From Mesaphorura yosii (lineage: Eukaryota > Arthropoda > Collembola > Poduromorpha > Tullbergiidae), in assembly GCA_009869945.1 (NCBI GenBank), contig WIXG01000041.1:248001-312000 (forward strand): a DNA stretch of 64,000 nt, written 5' to 3'. Every line of letters begins with the position of its first letter. Within the stretch, counting starts at the first letter, position 1. Below are positions 1 through 13,800 of the stretch, in pieces. Under the pieces are notes generated by a model that saw only the letters and a program-made list of their open reading frames with translations, was not told the DNA's origin and ran no database searches. A program made the translations under genes and the position numbers.

Positions 1-3000
1 TTGTCGGCTATTTATACGTAAGTGTAAAATTTGTCACGCGGACAAGAAAACAAGCGATTGAGAGTGATTTGGGCCGCACGCGTAGGCTTTCTTTATCACT
101 CAGCAGCAGCAAAAGGGATGGATTGTGGATTGCGAGGAATTTTGCACGTAAACAAAAATGATGTCCGAGAAATCGAGTCGTGACAGGGAATTTGGTAAGA
201 AAGAGGCTAATGAACTGTGATGAGTAAGAAACAAGAGAAAAGATGCCAGAGGAATTCCAAGAAAGGAGGATGCTGGGGCCAGAAAGTGGAAGATGCATGT
301 TACGTTAAGCTAGCTACGTCATGCAATTTTTATAGCACAAAGTAAGTTTGGCTTTGCTTGTAATTATGGAGCAAAATTTCCGTTTCGTTTTCGCTACATT
401 TAGAATTTGCAATAGAATTTTTGCGTAATTCTGAATTTCTGCATGTTTACACGATTTGGCACATGGATTAATCTTCTTGTATGAGTTTCCGATTCCTATA
501 ATTGCCAACAGTCGCTCAATCATTCATAATAAATATAAATACTCTGTCTACGCACAACACGTAGTAAAAGGTTAAAGGTTCTAGTCTCACTGGGGACGGG
601 AGCCCGGCAGAGCGGCGCCCGTTCGTCCCCACGCGTTTGATTGCATAGTCAAGTGTGAAGTGAACTTCTCAGTTGCTGAAGTTCAGGCCTTAAACTAGAC
701 GAGACTTAATTTAGTAGACCGAACTATTTGCTTGCCTATTAGTAGTACGTGTTTGGCTGGCTAGTTAAGAAAGACCGTCTACGCTAAGATGACCGATCGT
801 CTAAAGGCACGCAAATCAAAGTCCTAAGACAAAATGCATAGAAAAGTATTCCCACAGCCAAGACTCGCGTCGTTTAGTCACAACGGCAAGCACAACACAG
901 ACAAAAAAAATAGCACTTGTAATTTGAGACCTGACGCTGACGAAAAAATGCTGCAAGGTGAAATTCCTGTCCGTTATGCGATTTTATGCCTGGACTGGGA
1001 GTCGCCTCCACTGGCGTGGCGTGACTAATGGTTGACTCATCCAGTGTTTCATGCAAGGTATCGCATTGCACTGTCAATGAGAAAAAATTGACGGCTTCCT
1101 CATCCACCTGGCTGGTTCGACGACGGCGACGACGAACCGTTCCCGAACTTTACGCCTTTTCCGCACTGCGTCACACGGTAGACAAACGAGGAAAAAAAAA
1201 AGAACGAGACGGGCAAGCACAAGGCAGCAGCAGCATGGAACATGGGATGGAAATAAACAGAATATGCAAAAAAAATGAAACGAAAAATCAGCAAATTGCT
1301 ACTTCACACAACAGAATAGTAAATACTCGGCATTCTCTTTATGTACGTAAATAACAAAATGCTCAGTACAACAACAAATAACATGGGTCCAAAAATCAAA
1401 AGTAACAATAAAATCAACATGCATAAATTATAAATAAAATACACGCTTAAATCAGTAACAAGAGAATATTTACACTTCAGATTGCAATTGCATTTAGTCG
1501 GGAGAAAAGAATTCACATAGGCAAGATCACAATAAACTAAAAATTCTAAATTAAATTCTTAAAATTCAGGCGCGTGGGTGCGTGTGTGTGGGCGTGCATT
1601 GCATTTGCAGTTAGTGAATTAGTAAGTAACGAAAACGATTTCATTTTTATCAATTAACACCAAAGTTAAACGTAAACCTATGCTTAATATTTAGTAGTAC
1701 GAAATAGAGGGACTTGGTTTCTAAATATGAACACTTTCAATCCGAAATCCATCGTCGCCTTTACCACACAAATTACAATCCTTTCCGACAAAATCTTAAT
1801 TAAAACTCAGTTAAAGAATGCGCGTTTCGCAATGCAATCTGTACAAGCGTGTGTCGTGTCATCATCCTCGCATGCTGCCTTTGCATTTGCAATTTTGTAT
1901 ACTGCATGCATGAAACTTAGGAAACTCAATCGCGGTGCGGCTCTCAACTCAACTCAAAACTAGATTCTATCACATCAACAGAATCCGGTCCCTGTCCCTG
2001 TGCTCCGAAACAAGAAAGCAATAAAGAATTCACCCAACTAGAATTTTGACGTGTGGTTTGACTAACACAGAATTGAATTTCTCTATACTTTTCTACAGGT
2101 ACATAAATTCCATTTCTAGGTCTAGTCTCAACCAAACTTAAACAAAATGCAACCATAAAATCGCAGTTACTTGTTATTTGTGCCTACTCGTTGTAAGTTT
2201 CGTAATTTGCAATTCGCAATTCGCGGAAGGAAAGCAGACTAAAGGGGAAAAGAATTAAAGCTCTTCTTTGTATCAAACCATTCTTTGGTAAATGCCAAAT
2301 ATACGCGACGTATAACTTGTAATGCATTGCACTAGTGCCCGACCTGGCTAGAAATTACTTAACCAATCAACTTAATCACAAATCGTAATCAAGATTCAAT
2401 AAATTAACCATGAAAGCTCTATGATGATTAAATACGCACGAAAACGATCTTAAATAATGCCTTTTGAAATTTGAAACTCCATTCACGTCCGTCTTCATTC
2501 GTCGTTATCAGCAAATTAGCACCTCTCAGGCCGAGTTTGAGTTGCTGACCGACAGTATGCTTGAACTGAGGTACAGTCTGAATCGAGTTTGTTGGTCAGC
2601 TCAGCCACACAATTTCTGCGCTAGGAAAGAAATCACATTCTACGACTCGCAAACGTCTAGCTCTACGTATGCTCTACTCACGCAAGCCAGCAATTGCAAT
2701 CAGACTACAAAGTACATCGCCACCGTATTGCTTTCGCGAACAAGTCACAATTTCTATATTGCTATACGTGAAAGTGTTATTGCTATTTTTCTAATCTCAT
2801 AATCCAATGTTAGACGCAATGTTTTAACATTTGACTTTTGTGTGGCGTCGGTCGGCGCTCTGCGCCACTGACGCCGTCTTTCGTTGTCTTGTGAGTCGAT
2901 CGTCCTCGTTAAAGCATTTCACGTGAAACACTGTGAATTATTGCTTGTCGAATACGCGAACGTGTCGCCACATTCGTACTAATTAATTATTGCTATCAAT

Positions 3001-3462
3001 TAACTTGTATAATATTGCTTAAAATTCCTAATTAGAACACGATAATTACGTAAAATTTTGACGACGACGTGGCTTGGCTTCGTATTGAGTTAGGCCGTTT
3101 TTACTACGCGTAATCTTTGTGCCATTTTGCTTCGCCCCAAATCTGGCCCTTCATTATTGCTCGTTGACTTAAATTGTATGCAATTAGCAATTAGTAATTA
3201 GTAATGACACTTGTACTTGTTTGGTGATTTCCTCTCGAGCAAATCTTGCAAAGTACGACACGATTAGATACGCTAAGGCTAAGGCTACGAATTTCATAAT
3301 ACAGTATTTGAGATAGTCAATTATGCAACAATGCAACAACAATCTGGACTTTAGTGCCCTAATTAGTGTCGGTACGAGTAAATCGAGAAGTGAAGAACCA
3401 TTTCGTCAAGTGCTGAGACAACGAACGCTTGTTTGTGAATTTTTGCAGCCCGGAAACGAAGA
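1..3462. other. Non-coding AT-rich flank downstream of NFI
   Basis: No open frame here has a splice-site context or a composition that I would call coding. The stretch is AT-rich with many short TAATTA-type words (for example around 3,180-3,206), and is plausibly the long 3' UTR of an NFI isoform ending in the exon at 3,463-3,660, followed by intergenic DNA. I did not see a clean AATAAA on the minus strand that would fix the end of the transcript. One GC-rich inverted repeat at 592-630 stands out and is listed separately. The UTR assignment is inference. Confidence 0.4.
592..630. repeat. GC-rich imperfect hairpin
   Basis: GGGGAC at 592-597 pairs with GTCCCC at 625-630, followed inwards by GGG/CCC and a GC-rich loop region (GCCCGGC... 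/ ...GGCGCCC). It is an isolated GC-rich island in AT-rich sequence. It has no tRNA boxes and I recognise no RNA family. It could be a structured UTR element or chance. Confidence 0.35.
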
Positions 3463-3660
3463 CTATGTCTTGGAGGAGGCGCTGCTGTTGGCTGCTGCTG
3501 CTCCATTTGCTGCTGCTGAGGTGATTCGGGGTGGTGTAGATGGCGGCTGCTGCTGCTGGATTGGGGACGTGGTTCCGCTGCCCGAGTGACCACCTCCAGT
3601 CGCCTCGCCGGCAGACACGTCCAGACCATCACTCCCATGCACAACCACACTGAAGTACCT
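3463..3660 (-). CDS. Candidate alternative last exon of NFI
   Basis: On the minus strand an open segment of 65 codons plus stop begins RYFSVVVHGSDG and runs through a Gly/Ser/Thr-Pro stretch, a four-Gln run and an Ala/Ser-rich tail. This composition resembles the Pro/Ser/Gln-rich C-terminal half of NFI. It sits about 0.9 kb downstream of the NFI stop at 4,587. A splice from the phase-0 donor at 4,951 to an AG ending at 3,661 would enter this frame. A second AG two bases further upstream (exon start 3,662) would instead open a different frame of 99 codons ending at 3,363. I see no family match for this tail, so it could also be untranslated sequence. Evidence is the reading frame, composition and splice sites only. 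Confidence 0.4.
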   Translation of the reverse strand, partial: RYFSVVVHGSDGLDVSAGEATGGGHSGSGTTSPIQQQQPPSTPPRITSAAANGAAAANSSASSKT

Positions 3661-4586
3661 CTCTGCGGAAGAAATATTCATTTCAATACGTGTTTCATTC
3701 ATTAGTGTGAAAAACTCCTCGATCGGATACTCAGTTCAAAACCTACAAAGCACGTGGTACACACAAGTTTTTAGAACGACAAATCAAAAACGATCTTAAA
3801 CATGAAATTAGTCAGGACATAATCCCAGTCAAGCCCGATTTAAATCGTCACCAAGATACTTGTAAAAGGCCTGCCTCATCCATACGGCTGCACGCATGCA
3901 TTCGCCTAATTCAAATGACTACACGACTGCAGGCCTCTGCACTGTCCGCAAAACGTTTTTGAGCCTCTCATGAAAGAAGATTGTACTTTCCCAAACACCA
4001 CGCGTGCCTTCAAAGGTCAAGCGAACCGTTTTCAAAAGTACAAGATCCAGGCATATCAACTCGAAGTTCGATCACACTAAGCCAATGGATGCAAGCGTAT
4101 GTATGTAGCATGTTGTTCCATTCTGTCGTGATTGGGCCTTGGCTTTTGACTTTACATGCTAATTTCGCTCATCTTGATTGACTTCAACGAGTGGTAATTT
4201 AATTAATTAGGTAACTAATGCTTAATGATTCAATTCATGATGAATGGTTTTGAACCAAGTATCCGTACACTAAAAACTGAGATGAGGCAAAGGTTATTTG
4301 GTTAACTTACACTTTGGCTTTAAGAGAAGGTCGCACAGCTGCTGGGAGAGTAATTCACAACAAAAAGAAACTCTGTTAGTCATTTTATCAGTGCATCTGC
4401 TAAATATTGGTGGGTACTTAAGCAAGAGAAGAAAGCGTAAGCAATAATTTGTCAAGATTAAAACGGACGTACTGGACAGAGAAGGGTAACTTTACACGGA
4501 CAGGACATGACATGGGCTTGCGTTATGCTGCAATCAAGAGCACAAAACACATCACATCAAATTTAGCTACATAATCCATGCAGTTG

Positions 4587-4874
4587 TTAGTCGGTGACGA
4601 CACTTGAAGCCCGGAATCGGGACAGGGCATTACCGTCATCTATGAGAGTCGCAGTATTTGGCTCCGCGGGTCCTGGCATGAGTGGCGAAACCATCGTGTA
4701 GTCAATGTTCTCGTCCAAACTGATGAAGGGTCCGGAGTTCCATCGCGGGAGCGGAGTTGACCGTGAGCCTTGACTTCTTGAGCTTGAGTTACTGCTGGAG
4801 GGGAACAGGCTGAGGTTGGTCGGGCTGATGACGCCCGACATCCCACTCACAGGTATACTCGTGTAACTATACAA
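4587..4874 (-). CDS. NfI: NFI terminal exon
   Basis: 95 codons plus TAA stop, in phase with the preceding exon across a 76 bp intron (CTTTGCAG acceptor). It begins [18 protein letters not shown]. The serine-rich first half leads to [20 protein letters not shown], an acidic-hydrophobic segment of the kind found in transactivation tails. That functional label is inference. Confidence 0.88.
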   Translation of the reverse strand: MYSYTSIPVSGMSGVISPTNLSLFPSSSNSSSRSQGSRSTPLPRWNSGPFISLDENIDYTMVSPLMPGPAEPNTATLIDDGNALSRFRASSVVTD

Positions 4875-7800
4875 CTGCAAAGCAGACAGGTGAAATAAAC
4901 AATCAGTGGTCTGGCGGCAAGATCCCAAAAGAGTCAAGAGCGGTGTTCACCTGTCCAGACGGTTGTGAGTGGAGGTGACTCAGCGAATAGTCTCTGGACA
5001 CGACAAACGAGGACCTGGAGGAAGGAATTGTGTCATTTCCTTGTGAGCTTGGACTGAGCGATCTTGAGTCTCGGCCGCCGTTGCTCGACTCCTGCTGTGA
5101 GCCAGACAGCGGCGGTGTATTCGAGTGTGGAGGCGAGGCACCGTGTCCTGAACTTCCGCCGCCCATCTCCGTCGACCGAATTATGGTCACTGGTCTGGCC
5201 ATCGGTCCGGACGGTGGAGGCGGAGGCAACATTGAGCTGTTGTAGTAGGCTGACAATTTGCTGTTAACGCGGATGTTTCCAGGCTGATAATGGAAATTAA
5301 TGAAGGAGCGTAAGTTTTCGTGTGCTAATTCTACTAATTAGTCCGAGCTGTTCTTACAGGTGGACCGGAGCCCTGGGCTTCTTGGCAGACGAGAGTCACG
5401 AAATCTGAAAATGTGTCGTGCCCATTTTCGTGGTACTTGGCCGGGCTTCCGTGGTGGTCGTGGCTGCCGTCAGGGTGATAGTACGAAGGCCCGCCACTAG
5501 CGCTTGACAAATTACTTGGCCCGAGTGTCGTCACTGTCGCATGCTGACCCAAACCTGAGAACCCCACATTTAGTCAATTAATTCGCCAATTGAGATGCTT
5601 GAGATGCTAACATAACAAGCCTCAAACTAAGTCAACGCTACGCTAAATAACTCGCAAACGAAACAAAATGCGCGAATTTTCGACAGTCGAATTTCCTTGA
5701 CCTTTAGTGTGCCATTTCTTAAATGCTTGTTAAACCTGAGCGTAGAAGTCGTGGCTCGGGAAACATACCAGAGTGCCTGAGTGGCAAACCCGCCAGATTG
5801 GAGCCGCTCTTGGAGGAGGAGGAGTGATTCAGACCGGATCCGCTGCTGCTTGAGCCGCCAGCGTACGCATTCCGATTGCTGCTGTGCTTGACCATTAAGT
5901 TTGAGTGCGAGTGGGAATGTGAATGCGAGTTGGAGGAAGATTGCGACTGGTGGTGAGCAGCCGCATGGAGGAGAGCCGCCGCCGCCGCAGGATGGTGGTG
6001 GTGAATGTGTTGCTGCTGGTGCTGGAGGCTGCTACTGCTTCCGCTGCTGCTTGCACTTCCGCTGCTGCTGCTGCCCCTGCTCGTTCCATTGTTGCCGTAA
6101 TGTTGGTGGTGATGCAGAGAGTGGAGTCCCCTAATGCTGTGGCTGCTTGACGCTGACGCTGAGGAATGCCGCAGAGAATGAGCCGTGACGCTGGAGCTCC
6201 CGCTTTCTTGCCCTAAACATTCGTTCAAAGCGTTGTTCAATCACAGACAATTGCTTGCCCCAAGGTTGATGGACCCGTCACCACACCAAATCACCGATCC
6301 CGCGAGTCGTGTGTCTTTTACGATAGAAGAGTGGAATATTGCAAGAGTCAAATGACCACGGTGAGTCTTGAAATATTTCCCGGAGGCCGTCAACCCCAAC
6401 ATGAATGCCCAACCAGTGAAGGAGAAGAATGGAGGATTGGGAGAATTGAAGCCCGACCTCTGCTCCCAATTAATGCAATTGCATTTTGCATTTTTCAAGT
6501 CAAGCGTCAAGCCCCAAGAAAGGGCTTAAAAAGTGTAAAAAGTGCCAAACAAAAGAGGCAAGCGTGCACATCCCAAACAAAAAGTACAAAAGCTGTGCAC
6601 GGCACACGACACACATTTAACATGGAAAGCGAATATCTCGAGTCAGGTACCGTGTTCCACGTCCGAATGCCAGCTCGTCTGGCTGGAGAGCGATGTCGGA
6701 CTTTGTCCGTAGTACGTGACCTCTGTGACCTTGTCGCGTCCTCCGCCGACGTCGAGCGGATCCTCCTCCGAGCTCAGTCTTCGCCTCTTATTTCTATGTT
6801 CGGTGGTCGGACTAGATAGACTTCGAGGCAATGTCAAAGGACCTGCACAGGCACAAAGTACAGGCATTGTTAGCTTAGAATTAAATACTAAATTACTAAA
6901 TACTCGTTTATAAAAATACAGGAATGCATCACTCACTGTAGCTTCCTGACCCCATGAGCACTGTGTGATCGGGACCAGGCGGAGTATAGCTGTTGCAGTA
7001 GTAGCTGGCCGCGTTCTCAATCTTGATTGTCTGCTGAATTCCGTTTGGACCTTGGACGATGGACGCTGAAATTGCCCCAAAATTAAATTATTAAATTTAA
7101 AAACGAGAATAATCTTCAAGACAGCAGGGGCAGGGGCACGTAGGGCGCATAGGTTTAAGCGTTTGAATGAATGCGGCGAAATTTGCCAATTTACAACCCC
7201 CGAAGAAAATTTCGAATTGCGCACACGTTATTGACAAGAAATGTGGGAAGCTTCATACAATAGCCCAAGCCAAGCATAATACAAACTCATGCAAGTCACT
7301 TTAATAAAAAATGTTATTAGAATAAATTTACAATAAAATCACAAGTAAATTATAATATTTTGATATATGACGGTCTGTGGAGCCACGCGAGACAGTGCTA
7401 ACTTGTGACTCTGCTTAATAAGCTAAGCCAAGTCGGAATAAATATGACGGGTTGTTAACTGAGCGGAGCGGAGGCAAGTCGTGTTATTGTACGTAGATTG
7501 AGAGAGAAAGATGACAAAAAGAAACAATTTATTGTTAACCCTCCAGAATAAGAAATGCGAAACGCGAAACATGGAAATGGAGAAATTGTACCATAACCGA
7601 AAAGAAGGAAAGAAAAAACAAATGAATTCATAAACCGACCGACGCGAGACCACCAAAACTAGCTGAGCAATTCAACGAATTGGATTTCCATAGCGGAGCC
7701 ATAAAAGCAGACGCGTGGAAAGGCAAGGCGAAGGCGGCGCGGTGGCGGTGTGATCTCGCAAATGAGGACAAAAAAGTGCACTGTCGGAGAAAGTGTGTAA

Positions 7801-10800
7801 TACTATAATCCGAGGAACGTCTCATCACAAATCACGACGTCTGTGAATTTTTCTTGTCACGTAACTCTGAACTAAGGCTCAGTTTCAGGTCAAAAGTTCA
7901 AAATTTTTCGTACAGATTTCAGCAATTAAAGCCCAAAAGTCCGTTTTGCCTTGGATAAAATTTCGGCTGACTACCCGCGTGAGAAGTGAGAATGGCGGAG
8001 AAATTGCTCCATGGTGCGCATCCACGGCAATAAATAAGGCGCGATAAACATTCATGTATGCCGTTCTGATTCACTAAATCCTTCCACATTTTGATTCCAT
8101 ACATAAAGTACGCGCAAATACAAGCAAAGTCTTTTGTGGAAAGATCATGCATCATATTTCTGGGATCGGAGCATAAATAATGGCAATACACGCGTAATCT
8201 TCCTCTGTGCATCTCCGCGAGGCAGGCTCGTGAACCGCAATTATCATGTGAGCTGAACCGAGACAAATGTACTCACAACTTGCGAGCGCTTTTGCCACCC
8301 GTTGTTGGCTCCGACTAAATTAAGATATGTACGTTGTGTTCCGCACGCGGCTTGCTTTACATGAATTTACAATGGCTCGGCTCATTCTCGTGTGCATACC
8401 CGTCTGCACATTTCGGAGACCGTTCAAAGGAGCGGCGGCAGCAGGGTCAACAAATTGTGAACTGAATTGCACTGTGGAATGTAACCTCCTGTTGTGATGA
8501 TACAGATTACTAAACGCTAGCGCGGCAACGGCCAGCGGCTGGTGCATGGGCACCGGCACGAGTCGTTGATATGTATCCGTATTGATAACGAGAATGACAG
8601 CGCAGCATCGCAGGGCTTTTACCATTTTCATAAATAGTCATGCATCCACGCTGAGAGCAAAAGAATAGCGACCGAGTATTGTTTAGCAGCCATTTAGGCC
8701 TGCCTGCCTGGTGAAAGCAGAGAGAAAGCAGCACGGAGAGCCATTTGTCATCAATTCGAGCACACAACATTTAATTTCACCAATGCATAACACAACAACA
8801 GACCATAAAAACTTCTGATATCATAAAATTAACTGAACAGCAAATATTATGTGTGTGGGGAGCAAGCAAGCCGGAATGGCAGCACACAGTCGCCAGACTC
8901 AAGAAAAACGGTGTGCATTGTGCTCATCGTATCTCGTACTTTATCGAGCTCAAACCCCAAGCGTAGCGTAATGACGATAATATTATAAATAGGATGAGGG
9001 AAAATACGCGAGGACATTTTCACTTGTTTTCGCATTATTCAAGCTTCAAACGCAATGCAAAGCAAAGGAGCACCAATGGCAATGGCAAAATACGCGGAAC
9101 TATCAAGCGTCAAGGGCACAACAATGCATGGATCTGCGCTGATTGCAAGCGAAGCATAATAATAAAAGAATTCAATCGTCACCTTTCGAGAGTCTCCATA
9201 GCTCTTTCGAGCTAAAGACACCAGTAGCGAGAATCGTGTCATTGCATACTACGCCGTTGTATGGATTGCATTGAGCATACCCTGTAGCCGAATCACAAGA
9301 AAAAGGAATTGATTAATTAATCTGCAATTGTAATTGTAATTGTATCGTCGTCCAAGGCAAGAGATGCATGGAGAATATGAACGCACCCAGGGTTCAGATT
9401 CTTCGTCCAAAAGTTCTCAGAAAAGAAAGAGCACCACGTGCGCGCGCATTTTACGTTTATGGCACAAGGAATTTACGAATTTGCATCCTGGGTACGCCCA
9501 TTGCTTCTTCATACAACATTGTCATGACAGATGCTGCTCCCGTGTTGTGTATCACATCACTCCATGCACGCACATGTCCGTCGTTACGACAAAAACATAA
9601 ATAGTGATAGAAAAATGTGAAACGACAAGACAAGCAAATCAACAGAGCAAAAAATGGTCAAATGATGACAACGTGTCAAAGAAAGTGAGGAAATCAAATC
9701 TTTTGACGTCAGAACAAAGAAAAGGGAAAGGGATGAGGTTGAAGGGTGAAAGGAGGAGATGGAGAGAGAGAAGAATGAACTACAAACATATTCCATTGCT
9801 TTTCATGGAGCAGGGATCCGAGTTATGAGTCCCTCGAGATCAATTACTCGAAATCTTGCACCTCTCGGTTATTTACAGGCTCCATGGGCCGTTGCACGTA
9901 ATTTGTGTCAAGTGGTCGGAGCAATAAAACTTGAATGGTGTCGTATTAGATTTCAATTTCAAGCAATTTTACAATAAAGCGAAAATAATGACCGACCACC
10001 GAACAAAGTGCGAGCCGTGAGCTCGGCTGGTCGTAATGACGTCCGTCCCGGCAATTGTCAACATGTCGATGAGCAATAATAATAATAAATAGATACAAGC
10101 CGTGTGGACAAGATGAGAACGAGAATGGCATCGCACTGCACTGCAAGTGAGCAAGTGTCGAGTCAGCGTTCTGAGCACCCTGTCTTGCTGTCCGCTGTCC
10201 GCTTATCTGAACGACGGGAGAAAAAGGTACCCGAATTGTCGGCGCTATCATCTTGTTGACAAGCGGACAAGATGGACAGCCGTGCGCAGTTCGCGGTGAG
10301 AGCCATAACCCCGAATAAATGCGCCTAATGTCCACGCGATCGGGGCCCAGGTCGCCAGAGTGTTGGCTGGAAGTGAATTGATGACAACCTTTCCGTATCT
10401 CTTCAGCTATCATTTTCTCTCTATTTTTTGAAACAAACCGACCGCCAACGACCTTTGTCTACTACACTTTTACAACCAAGGCACGGTTTTTTGTGAGGTC
10501 CCATTTCTCAAGATATACGATCGCTATCGTCGTTCCAATGTTCTTTGAATTATGCTTCACCGTGCGGACATTTTCCTCTCCTGTCCCTCTCCCCTTTCAC
10601 GACCACCGCAAAATTCTAAACCGAAAACCAAAGACCAAAGCACGATCTCGGCACAGAAAAGCAAAGAAGGGAATAATTTACAACTGAATGGATACACTGA
10701 GCACGGGAGCAGCACGACAATAATTTTGTGCGGTTCAAGGCATCATCAACAACCGCTAAAAGATAACCCCTTGCAATGGCCGATGCGATGTAATGCGAGC

Positions 10801-13800
10801 ATGACTTTCATATCCGTAAATATCATCGATAAAATCGGCGGTGCAGGCAAGGAGAAAAATCTCAAATAGATTTCTCATCTATAATTTCTACGATTCATCT
10901 TCTTTCTTTCTTCTGCCGTGCCTGGCCGCAGAGGCGAATTGAGAACCAAACCCATTCAACTACCATTTATTACAACCCACTTAAGTACTCCTTGCCTTTG
11001 CATTTCGCGGCGTGGCACACGGAGAAAGATATGATGACATTTCAATTCAACCTCTCCTCTTATCTTCACCACTTACTTATTCCTTTCTCTCGCAATTCCA
11101 TTCATACAAATCATTCGCCCCATCCACATTACAATCTTTCATATTCAATGGAATTGCGAGACGCCGACGCAGCGCGGAAAGTGAGGAGTTTCTATTTTGT
11201 ATTCATTAGCACCGGAGCATCAAAGAAAAAACCTGCAGAAATCATGCAAGAACAGAACACACATGAAGAGAAGACACGAAGAAGGCAGCGAACGGCAGGG
11301 CACAGTGCGAGCATGAGCGAATCCCGAGCCCCATAAATAAATCCACTCCACAATCTTCAACAACGCAACGTGCAGTTCATCCAAGCCATAAAGAATCGGA
11401 AACGGGGAGCAAAGAGCACGGAACGACGCGACAGCAAAAAGTCGAAAGACAAAAGCGAGGCAGACATGAAACCACACCATACAAGGCCATGTTAATCGTA
11501 TGAATCCCAAACCGAATCCTAGCACTGGGCCTAAGAAGAAGTTCGTCTCGAAACTGTGTCGCGTCATGATTTCTGTTTGACGCGTCGTTGTCGTTTGTCC
11601 TTCTACAAAGAGGCTTATCCGCATGTACATATTTCACGCGTCCGCGTCCTCATCTTCATTCTGGATGACGAGTCTTCACATTCGCGTGTTTGGATTGCAA
11701 AGCTTTCCAGTCATGTCTCATGTGAAAATACTTCAAGGCTCTTTATGCCGTAAGATTTTAAGACTGCTTCAAGAGAAGAGTAGAGAAACGAATTACGGCG
11801 TGGCGTAAAACTCAAACTCAGCCGAGTGTACGCCGTACGCGCATTTTGCGTGTGGTCTCGTACGACATACAACGTACAACTTCCTTCTACGATTACGAGC
11901 ATGATTCCAAGACATGTGGTAATGTGCATGTTCACGTTCACAGACAGCGGCGGTAAGTAAGTAATTGCGGAAGAAGGTAATCATAAAGGCCGTCTCAAAT
12001 GGATACTTTCGCGTTTCGCCATTTCATGTCCAGCGCAAGCAAGCAAGCAGTTACTTTAAAACATTTACCGAATAAACGTGTGTTCGCATCGATAAAGGCA
12101 AGAGTCTGCAGTCTGCTGCGCGTATGTTTTTAAAATTATGATGTTGGTGAAAGTTCACGTTCAAGCAGTGCGGTACGTGCAGAGTAGACAAGATCACGCG
12201 TGTTGGAGTGGAGAAGGAAGAACGCACCCTGTTAACGTCAACACACTTTTGTGCGGTGAGTTGGATTTGGGTGAAAGACGCGGGAGCGTAAGCGTGAGGC
12301 CGAGTTTGTTCTTTGCATTAGCACGTCACTGACGCGCTCGCTACGCCGCGCCGTTGCTCAACAAACCGGACAAAGTCGGATCATTGGACATGAAATTTAT
12401 GCAGTTTCGAATGTCTACCCGCTACAGCTACACTTGTTTCTGGACTTGAGTTGACCAACCGAGTCCAAGCCCGAAGAGACGCTGGGAATTGCTACTGCTG
12501 CTTCAAGCAGAGAAAGAGAAAGAGGAAACTCCTACTCAGGCTTGTCTTGGCTTGTTAGATATTAGTTTCACCAAGCAAGTAACAAAGGAAATCGGGTTTA
12601 TAGACCATCGTGCCGCTGGATCATCGCACATCCAGGAAGTATTCGATTCCCGTTTCGCAGACGGGCTTCCCGATATTAAAATTAATAAATTAAAAATTCA
12701 ATTGTGATATGCATACGCATTTTGATCTGACAAGCCAACAGATTTTTTTTATATTGAAAATCGGTCTAAGATTGAATACAACGAAAGGAGATGCATAGAA
12801 TAGCAATAAAATAGGGTCGCCAACGCTTTAAATCCGAAATATTCCTGCGGATTCGTATTTTCAGGATTTTCAATGCTGTGCTACGCTGTTATTTAGCATC
12901 TGGCCCAGTAGCAACCGATCCATGAGAAAAACTTCATTTTAGCATGCAAGCCGCCGCAGCACCGGTTCGTGGTTCGTGTTAGCAGACAATAATAGAGATA
13001 TCAAACTCCTACATCATGTTATCCCCGTTACAAGCTAGAAGAATTTTTCCATTTTATCAAATCAAGTTGTCGGATAATAAAAAACGGGAACGAGAACAAG
13101 AAAGAGAATTGCATCGCAAGAAGAGCGAGCACGCGGGCTTGCAAGCACGCGGCGCGTGCACTGGGATGGGGCCTGCGTCCGGGATTAAAGAGAAAGCTTC
13201 ACTTTCTTCATTGTCACAACGAACGTGCAGCGGGCAAGAGTCACGGATGAGGCAAATCTGGACCAGGGCTCCGCTGCGCCGCCTAACACAAATGTGACGT
13301 TATTGTAGTCAGTAAGCAGAAATTCATTCTGTAGATTTTCTTCATGAATATCGGAATGAATAAAAGAACGAACGAACGGACGGGCGAACTTCATTCTCTT
13401 TTCGGGCTGATATTGCTCGGTGCAGAGACGAATAGATCAAGACGAGAGTCGAATCTGAGCCCACTTGTGATCTGTCAGCATGTCCATAATATTATTACAT
13501 TATATTATGTTCGCGGATCCTTCTTAAGAGATTCTCGTTTTACATGACAAGATGCTTGGTTGCGCGATCCAATGCACAGGGTCGAGATTTTTTTTATGTA
13601 TCTCGGCCCAGCTCGCGGCCCATGCCCGCGCCTGCTCGGGCGATTGGATGAATGATTAGAAAGCCAAAACTTTACTGCGTTTGGTACAGTAAAAGTAAAA
13701 GTGAAGTAAGTTGTTAACGGCGAAAGGGAGCACGAGGCAAAGCAGCAGCGAGGGTGCAGTAATCTCTTAAGATCTGTGATGACATAAATTTCCTGGTCTT

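Noticed and set aside
5895..6150. Several overlapping frames rich in Ala, Cys or Thr on both strands
   Set aside because: They are shadows of the triplet-repeat NFI exon at 5,769-6,212, whose phase fits its neighbours.
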